Shown: positions 13,678-18,232 of the stretch, one piece after another
Layout: every line of letters begins with the position of its first letter
Position numbering within the stretch: the first letter of the stretch is position 1
From: Veillonella sp.
Lineage (GTDB): Bacteria; Bacillota_C; Negativicutes; Veillonellales; Veillonellaceae
Assembly (NCBI GenBank): GCA_018367495.1
Contig: JAGZGB010000033.1
Coordinates: 1 to 18,232 of the forward strand
DNA length: 18,232 nucleotides
Reading direction: 5' to 3'
The notes under the pieces: model-generated
What the model saw: the letters and a program-made list of their open reading frames with translations, nothing else
The model's database searches: none
Told to the model about the DNA's origin: nothing
Translations under genes and position numbers: made by a program

Positions 13678-14871
13678 ATGGAATTTAGAATTGCAACAGC
13701 TCAAGATACGCCACATGTGGAAAATCTATGGGCCTACTGCTTTGAACCAAAGGAAGATCCATTCTTCCAATATTACTTTACAAATTGTTATGAACCGGAA
13801 AATACAGTGGTTGGTCTTGAACAAGGTCAATTGTTGAGTACTGTTCATTTGCGTCAATATAATATCAATGTTCGTGGTGCTGTATTGCCTACAAGCTATA
13901 TGGTTGGTGTAGCTACACATCCAGCTGCTCGCCGTGGTGGCGTAGGTGGTGCTTTGTTAAAGACTTCTCTTGAAGAACTTCGTAACCGTGGTCAAGTCTT
14001 GACGATTTTGATGCCTTCTAAGGCCGCATTCTACCAACAATATGGTTGGGAATTATATGCACATCAATGGGTCAACACTATGTCTCTTGAAGAGTTACGT
14101 CCTATGACGGATAAATCATTGAGCTTTGGTTTACTTAATAGCGTAGATCAATGGACTTTATTGGATCCTGTATATAAAGCGTATACAGCTCGCCTTTCTG
14201 GCTATGCTGAACGTGGTGAAAAGGAATGGAAACGCTTACTTGGCAGCTTCTTTGCAGAAGGCGTTAATATCGCTGTTGTACGTAATGATGATGGTGTTAT
14301 CGAAGGCTATGCAGTGTATCGTTTAGGCCAACCTGAAATTCCTGTTTCTGAATTAGTTTACTCTACACGTCGTGCGCAACGAGCATTGTTGAATTATTTC
14401 TATAATCACCGCTCTCAAGGCACTACAATACGTTGGAATGAAGGCCTTCACGATACATACTATCGATTTTATCCTGATGGTAAAAGTGGCCATTCTACGA
14501 TGCCATACATGATGAGTCGTATTGTGGATGTGAAAGCTGCCTTTGAGGCGATTCCTGTGAATCCAGAGGCCTTGATGATGCCTATTACAATGATCTTTGG
14601 TGTGAAAGATAGTCTTTGTGAGTGGAATGAAGGTCGCTATGAAGTACAATATGGCGGTACATTAACTCCATCTGTAAAAAAAGTGTCTGATACATTAGAT
14701 GGTGAAGTAGATATCACTGTTGAAATTGGAGCTTTAAGTCAACTCTTGATGGGAACACTAACAGCTCATGACCTTGCCTTTGAAGGTAAATTGGTAGCTA
14801 GCCAAGAATGGTTAGATTTCTTCGATATTCTATATCCTGAACAAAAAACATATATTAACGAATGGTGGTAA
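13678..14871 (+). CDS. Eis-like GNAT N-acetyltransferase
   Basis: This 397-residue cytoplasmic acetyltransferase has the Eis layout: an N-terminal GNAT domain, a second GNAT-like domain, and a C-terminal SCP2-like domain. The acetyl-CoA loop is R85-R-G-G-V-G-G91, after the VGVATHP strand. Y122 in YQQYGWELY is in the position of the general acid tyrosine of Eis. The protein ends in W-W; in Eis the terminal carboxylate of an aromatic residue is proposed as the general base. Eis acetylates amines, including aminoglycosides in mycobacteria, but the native substrate here is unknown. The ATG at 13678 is chosen for family fit and an ACGAGGA site upstream; an in-frame ATG at 13591 would add 29 unrelated residues. 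The next gene follows after one base. Confidence 0.85.
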   Translation: MEFRIATAQDTPHVENLWAYCFEPKEDPFFQYYFTNCYEPENTVVGLEQGQLLSTVHLRQYNINVRGAVLPTSYMVGVATHPAARRGGVGGALLKTSLEELRNRGQVLTILMPSKAAFYQQYGWELYAHQWVNTMSLEELRPMTDKSLSFGLLNSVDQWTLLDPVYKAYTARLSGYAERGEKEWKRLLGSFFAEGVNIAVVRNDDGVIEGYAVYRLGQPEIPVSELVYSTRRAQRALLNYFYNHRSQGTTIRWNEGLHDTYYRFYPDGKSGHSTMPYMMSRIVDVKAAFEAIPVNPEALMMPITMIFGVKDSLCEWNEGRYEVQYGGTLTPSVKKVSDTLDGEVDITVEIGALSQLLMGTLTAHDLAFEGKLVASQEWLDFFDILYPEQKTYINEWW

Positions 14872-14872
14872 T

Positions 14873-15745
14873 ATGAGCTGGAAAACGTATACAGTGAAAG
14901 AACCAACAGAATTGACAATCTCTAAATATGTAAAGGAACGCTTTTCATTATCCTCTCGAGATATTCAAATGATGTTCCGCAAGAAACGGGTGAAAGTGAA
15001 TAGCCGTGTAGCTCATTCTCAGCGCTCTCTCAAAAAAGGTGATATATTAATCTTAGAACTACCACAGGATAAGGACTATGGTGTCGATGTAGAAAAAGGG
15101 ACTATTTCTGTTCTCTATGAAGATGCTCATACTTTGATAGTTAATAAACCGCCATTCATGCTTGTTCATCCTGCAGGGCAAACTAAATCTGGTACATTGA
15201 GTAACTATGTAGCTGGATATTATGCGAAAAAAGGTGTAGTACATAAGGTGCGTCCGGTGCATCGTCTTGACCGAGATACATCGGGTTGCATTCTTTTCGG
15301 TAAAACAAAGGAAGCGCAACAATACTATACAGATGAACTACAAGCTGGTCGTATTGACCGTATTTATACGGGGCTTGTAGAGGGTCAAATTGACGGGGAT
15401 GGCATTGTGGATGAATCTATCGGAGTGGATCCTGTCTTTGATAACCGCCGTGTAGTTGATGAATTTGGACAACCGGCTCAGACAGAATATACAGTTCTAG
15501 GTCATGAAGGCGGTCTGACACTGTTAAAATTCAAGCTGTTAACTGGGCGAACACATCAAATCCGTGTTCACATGGAACATATAGGTCACCCTATTGTTGG
15601 TGATGCCATGTATGGTACGCGTAATAAACCATATACGCGCCAATGCTTGCATGCATCAGAAATCACCTTTATACCCTATGGTAAGGATGAGCCTATCACA
15701 GTAAACTGCGAAGTAGGGGATAATTTTGGCTGTGAAAAGTCCTGA
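14873..15745 (+). CDS. RluA-family pseudouridine synthase
   Basis: This 290-residue cytoplasmic enzyme converts uridine to pseudouridine in RNA, probably rRNA or tRNA. An S4-like RNA-binding domain covers about residues 14-63 (SSRDIQMMFRKKRVKVNSR). The synthase domain has the diagnostic HRLDRDTSG at 130-138 with D133 as the catalytic aspartate. LLTGRTHQIRVH and HPIVGDAMYG are standard RluA-family motifs. The exact target base cannot be assigned from sequence; RluD-type or YjbO-type are both possible. It begins one base after the Eis-like stop, so the two genes probably form an operon. A new promoter begins at the base after its stop codon. Confidence 0.9.
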   Translation: MSWKTYTVKEPTELTISKYVKERFSLSSRDIQMMFRKKRVKVNSRVAHSQRSLKKGDILILELPQDKDYGVDVEKGTISVLYEDAHTLIVNKPPFMLVHPAGQTKSGTLSNYVAGYYAKKGVVHKVRPVHRLDRDTSGCILFGKTKEAQQYYTDELQAGRIDRIYTGLVEGQIDGDGIVDESIGVDPVFDNRRVVDEFGQPAQTEYTVLGHEGGLTLLKFKLLTGRTHQIRVHMEHIGHPIVGDAMYGTRNKPYTRQCLHASEITFIPYGKDEPITVNCEVGDNFGCEKS

Positions 15746-15774
15746 TTGTATTTATAAATTCTATCGATTATAAT
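15746..15774 (+). promoter_or_regulatory. Promoter of the predicted structured RNA
   Basis: TTGTAT (15746-15751) and TATAAT (15769-15774) are separated by exactly 17 bp, the best-spaced promoter in the window. It starts right after the stop codon of the pseudouridine synthase. The inferred transcription start is near 15781, three bases before the tandem repeats. Confidence 0.55.
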
Positions 15775-15783
15775 TTATATGAT

Positions 15784-15881
15784 GATGTGGTCATAGAGCG
15801 TGCCACGTAAAATAAAGAAAGCTCAATTGCTAGATGTGGACATAGAGCGTGCCACGTGAAATAAAAAAAGCTCAATCGATG
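15784..15881 (+). repeat. Two tandem 49-bp direct repeats
   Basis: Copy 1 starts at 15784 and copy 2 at 15833. Over the first 44 bases they differ at only three positions: 15791/15840 (T/A), 15809/15858 (A/G) and 15817/15866 (G/A). The last five bases of the unit have diverged. Each copy has a stem ATGTGG-CA/TG-CCACGT, a loop TAGAGCG, an A-rich linker of 12 bases, and GCTC, which can pair with GAGC of the loop. The three differences fall in the bulge and the linker. Confidence 0.9.
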
Positions 15882-15908
15882 ATAAAAAGATATACCCATT
15901 GATGATTG

Positions 15909-15924
15909 TGTATACACGTATACA
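15909..15924. promoter_or_regulatory. TGTATAC-AC-GTATACA palindrome
   Basis: Perfect 7-bp arms flank two bases; further symmetric T/A pairs lie outside one mismatch. Words of the type TTGTATACAA are typical of some GntR-family operators, so it could be a DNA site. It could equally be part of the third stem of the predicted RNA. Confidence 0.35.
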
Positions 15925-15946
15925 AAAAACAATGGTGATAAAAAAT

Positions 15947-15985
15947 CATAGTCTATGACTTAAAGTCATAGACTATGTTTTTTTT
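15947..15985 (+). terminator. Rho-independent terminator after the tandem repeats
   Basis: CATAGTCTATGACT (15947-15960) and AGTCATAGACTATG (15964-15977) form a perfect 14-bp stem with a TAA loop, followed by a run of T residues. It ends either the predicted small RNA or read-through from the pseudouridine synthase operon. Confidence 0.9.
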
Positions 15986-16067
15986 ATATTTTCAATACAC
16001 AGTGGACAGGAGTATACTATGTATAGACAAAATTCTATAGAATTTAAAATTTAGATGATATTATTGA

Positions 16068-16096
16068 TTGTAATTAATTGATAATTGCACTATATA
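16068..16096 (+). promoter_or_regulatory. Candidate promoter of gltB
   Basis: TTGTAA (16068-16073) and TATATA (16091-16096) are separated by 17 bp. The inferred start near 16103 gives a leader of about 97 bases. The surroundings are AT-rich, so other placements are possible. Confidence 0.4.
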
Positions 16097-16131
16097 GAAG
16101 GTTCTTTAGAAATAGTTTATAGTTTATACTT

Positions 16132-16178
16132 TCACCAAGACCGAACGGAACGATGCCGAAGTGCTTGGAGTGATCAAG
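16132..16178 (+). promoter_or_regulatory. gltB leader with two mutually exclusive hairpins
   Basis: CTTG(G) at 16164-16168 can pair with CCAAG at 16135-16139, extended by TCA/TGA. It can instead pair with CAAG at 16175-16178, close to the Shine-Dalgarno at 16186-16191. The GC-richer sequence stands out from its AT-rich surroundings. This may be a regulatory leader, but stems are short. Confidence 0.3.
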
Positions 16179-16199
16179 TGATATGAAGGAGTGCACGTT

Positions 16200-18232
16200 A
16201 TGGATATGAATCAGAGCACAATCGAGCAACAACGTCTAGAACAAGCTAGACTTGAAGCTAATGGTATGTACAGCAGCCAATTTGAAAAAGATGCTTGTGG
16301 TATGGGTTTTGTCGTTAATATTAAGGGGAAAAAATCCCATGATATTATCGATGATGGCTTGCGCATTTTAGAGCGCCTTGAGCATCGTGGTGGCGCTGGT
16401 GCTGATAAGGACACAGGGGATGGTGCCGGCATTTTAGTACAAATTCCTCATGAGTTCTTCAAACGCGAATGCGAAGTGCTTGGTATCAATTTACCTGCAG
16501 CTGGAGAGTACGGCGTAGGCATGGTATTCGCTCACAAATATGAAAGCCTCCGTAACGAGCAAAAACGTATTTTTGAAGAGGTTGTACGCGAAGAGGGGCA
16601 AGTAGTCCTTGGTTGGCGTGAAGTACCAGTAGATGGTACTAAAGTTGGTCATGAAGCTGCTGCCATTCGTCCATGGATGATTCAAATCCTCATCGGTAAA
16701 GGCCCAGACATTACAAATAACAAAGAGTTTGAACGCAAATTATACATCATCCGTAAATTAGCGGAAAAACGCATCATTCCATTAAGCAAAGAATTATCTA
16801 GTGATTTTTATATTGCATCTTTGTCCTCTAAAACAATCGTATATAAAGGTATGTTGACACCTGGTCAATTGAGAGACTTCTACCTTGACTTAAGTGACCT
16901 TGACTTTACATCTGCATTGGCAATGGTTCACTCTCGTTTTAGTACAAATACTTTCCCAAGTTGGGCTCGGGCACATCCTAACCGTTTCTTGGTTCACAAT
17001 GGTGAAATCAATACTATTCGCGGTAATGTAAACTGGATCAATGCTCGTGAAGGTAAAGCAGAATCTCCATTATTCCCGGATATCAAAAAAGTATTCCCTG
17101 TAGTAGACGACAGCGGTTCTGACTCTGCTATGTTTGATAACACATTGGAATTCTTGCACATGACAGGTCGTTCCTTGCCTCATGCCATCATGATGATGAT
17201 TCCTGAACCTTGGGAACGCAATAACCTTATGAGCCAAGAAAAACATGATTTCTATGAGTTTAATAGTTTCATGATGGAACCATGGGATGGTCCTGCCGCA
17301 ATGGGTTTCACTGATGGTACTGTTATCGGTGGTGTACTTGACCGTAATGGTTTGCGTCCTGCTCGTTACTATGTAACAACTGATGATCGCGTTATTATGG
17401 CGTCTGAAGTAGGTGTAGTCAACGAAAATGCTGAAAATATTCGCGCTAAAGGTCGTTTGGAACCAGGTAAGATGCTTCTCATTGATACGGAAGAACAGCG
17501 TATTATTTCTGACGAAGAAATCAAACAACGCGTTGCTACTGAATTACCATATAATGAGTGGGTCAAAGAACACGTTATTCACTTATCTGAAATTACACAA
17601 GCTGATGAAAGCGATATTCCAAAAGTAGAAGATTTATTCACAAAACAACAAGCTTTTGGATATACTCAAGAAGACCTTGTACGTATGATTGTGCCTATGG
17701 CTAAAGATGGTAAAGATCCTGTAGGTGCAATGGGTGCGGATGCTCCTCTTGCTATCTTGTCTGATAAACCACAATTGTTATATAGCTACTTCAAGCAAAT
17801 GTTCGCGCAAGTAACCAATCCTCCAATTGATTCCATTCGTGAGGAAATGGTTACATCTACTCGTGTTATGCTTGGTAACTCTGGTAACTTAACAGACCCT
17901 AACAAAGCTGGTACCTATGCGTTGTCCATGCGTACACCAATTCTTACAAATCAAGAATTGGCGTCCATTAAGGCTCTTGACTGCCGTCGAATGAAATCTG
18001 TTACATTGCCAATCCTCTTCGACCCAACTAAGGGTGCGGATGGCTTGCGTGATGCGTTGAATGAATTGTGCGAAAAAGCAGAAGAAGCAGCACGTACAGA
18101 TCAAAATGTATTGATTTTATCCGACCGTGGAGTTGATGAAAATCATGCACCAATTCCAGCGTTGTTAGCTGTAGCAGCTGTTCATAATCACTTAATTAGA
18201 AAAGTATTGCGCACAGAAATTGGTCTTATCCT
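16200..18232 (+). CDS. gltB: Glutamate synthase large subunit (partial, cut by window end)
   Basis: The frame is open from ATG 16200 to the window end: 677 codons of a family usually about 1,500 residues long. The enzyme transfers the glutamine amide to 2-oxoglutarate, giving two glutamates. C33 in DACGMGF is the expected catalytic N-terminal cysteine after propeptide removal. The class II glutaminase domain follows, with motifs such as ERLEHRGGAGAD, HSRFSTNTFPSW, HNGEINTIRGN and DRNGLRPARY. The central domain begins near residue 475, and ILSDRG near 640 is typical of its end. The FMN/Fe-S synthase part lies beyond the window. AAGGAG (16186-16191) is 8 bp before the ATG. The electron donor type (NADPH or ferredoxin) cannot be told from this part. 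Confidence 0.95.
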   Translation, partial: MDMNQSTIEQQRLEQARLEANGMYSSQFEKDACGMGFVVNIKGKKSHDIIDDGLRILERLEHRGGAGADKDTGDGAGILVQIPHEFFKRECEVLGINLPAAGEYGVGMVFAHKYESLRNEQKRIFEEVVREEGQVVLGWREVPVDGTKVGHEAAAIRPWMIQILIGKGPDITNNKEFERKLYIIRKLAEKRIIPLSKELSSDFYIASLSSKTIVYKGMLTPGQLRDFYLDLSDLDFTSALAMVHSRFSTNTFPSWARAHPNRFLVHNGEINTIRGNVNWINAREGKAESPLFPDIKKVFPVVDDSGSDSAMFDNTLEFLHMTGRSLPHAIMMMIPEPWERNNLMSQEKHDFYEFNSFMMEPWDGPAAMGFTDGTVIGGVLDRNGLRPARYYVTTDDRVIMASEVGVVNENAENIRAKGRLEPGKMLLIDTEEQRIISDEEIKQRVATELPYNEWVKEHVIHLSEITQADESDIPKVEDLFTKQQAFGYTQEDLVRMIVPMAKDGKDPVGAMGADAPLAILSDKPQLLYSYFKQMFAQVTNPPIDSIREEMVTSTRVMLGNSGNLTDPNKAGTYALSMRTPILTNQELASIKALDCRRMKSVTLPILFDPTKGADGLRDALNELCEKAEEAARTDQNVLILSDRGVDENHAPIPALLAVAAVHNHLIRKVLRTEIGLI

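Larger units (their letters stand above)
15781..15985 (+). ncRNA. Predicted structured RNA with two tandem pseudoknots (sRNA or gltB leader)
   Basis: This predicted transcript of about 205 nt runs from the promoter to a strong terminator and has no convincing coding frame. It contains two near-identical modules, each predicted to form an H-type pseudoknot. A third stem-loop follows (CCATTG 15896-15901 with CAATGG 15930-15935, enclosing an inner palindrome), and then the terminator. It does not match any riboswitch or sRNA consensus I recognise. It could act in trans as a small RNA, or in cis as an attenuated leader if read-through reaches gltB at 16200. Folding was done by eye only. Confidence 0.45.

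Noticed and set aside
15784..15881. CRISPR repeat pair
   Set aside because: The two copies are directly adjacent with no unique spacer of typical size, there is no third copy, and no cas gene is nearby.
15784..15881. preQ1, mini-ykkC or other known tandem small riboswitch
   Set aside because: The loop UAGAGCG and stem sequences do not fit the consensus features I know (for example the ACGR loops of mini-ykkC).
16103..16199. T-box or known glutamine riboswitch before gltB
   Set aside because: No T-box antiterminator motif (TGGNACCGCG type) is present, and I could not match the glutamine riboswitch core. Only short alternative hairpins remain.

Overview
The window looks like chromosomal DNA of an anaerobic, lactate-using Negativicute, most likely a Veillonella. 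This rests on the low GC content, the Bacillota-type Shine-Dalgarno sites and promoters, a lutABC lactate-oxidation operon, and an AcrA/HlyD-type adaptor lipoprotein that implies an outer membrane. The genus is inferred from gene content and was not tested by a search. The genes are almost all ordinary metabolic and housekeeping genes. There is no CRISPR array, tRNA, rRNA, phage or transposase gene.

Layout. Positions 1-2260 hold the tail of lutA, then lutB and lutC and a terminator (oxidation of lactate to pyruvate through Fe-S proteins). Positions 2348-3903 hold a cystine-type symporter (tcyP-like) with its own promoter and terminator. Positions 4027-5645 hold a siroheme/4Fe-4S nitrite/sulfite reductase. 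Positions 5646-6060 are a gene-free stretch bounded by 28-bp inverted repeats and containing a very long hairpin. Positions 6058-6960 encode a ferredoxin-nitroreductase fusion. A methionine-type binding lipoprotein (metQ-like) follows on the minus strand, then yqhD, azlC and azlD on the plus strand, an aldo/keto reductase on the minus strand, and a divergent orphan efflux adaptor. Positions 12604-15745 carry a DUF2156 protein, an Eis-like acetyltransferase and an RluA-type pseudouridine synthase. Positions 16200 to the end are the first 677 codons of the glutamate synthase large subunit (gltB).

Together these genes cover carbon and electron supply (lactate oxidation, aldehyde reduction), sulfur supply (cystine and methionine-type uptake, a siroheme reductase) and nitrogen or amino-acid balance (AzlCD export, GltB). 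Most units are single genes or pairs closed by strong hairpin terminators. Several promoters have an extended -10 (TGnTATAAT or TGnTATACT), often with a palindrome over the inferred transcription start.

The most unusual signal is not a protein gene. Between the pseudouridine synthase and gltB, a good promoter (15746-15774) is followed by two 49-nt tandem repeats, each predicted to fold as a compact H-type pseudoknot, then another stem-loop and a terminator ending at 15985. This could be a small RNA or the attenuated leader of gltB. Other points worth checking are the inverted-repeat element at 5661-6000, an apparent ATT start codon at 12604, and an anomalous azlC start.
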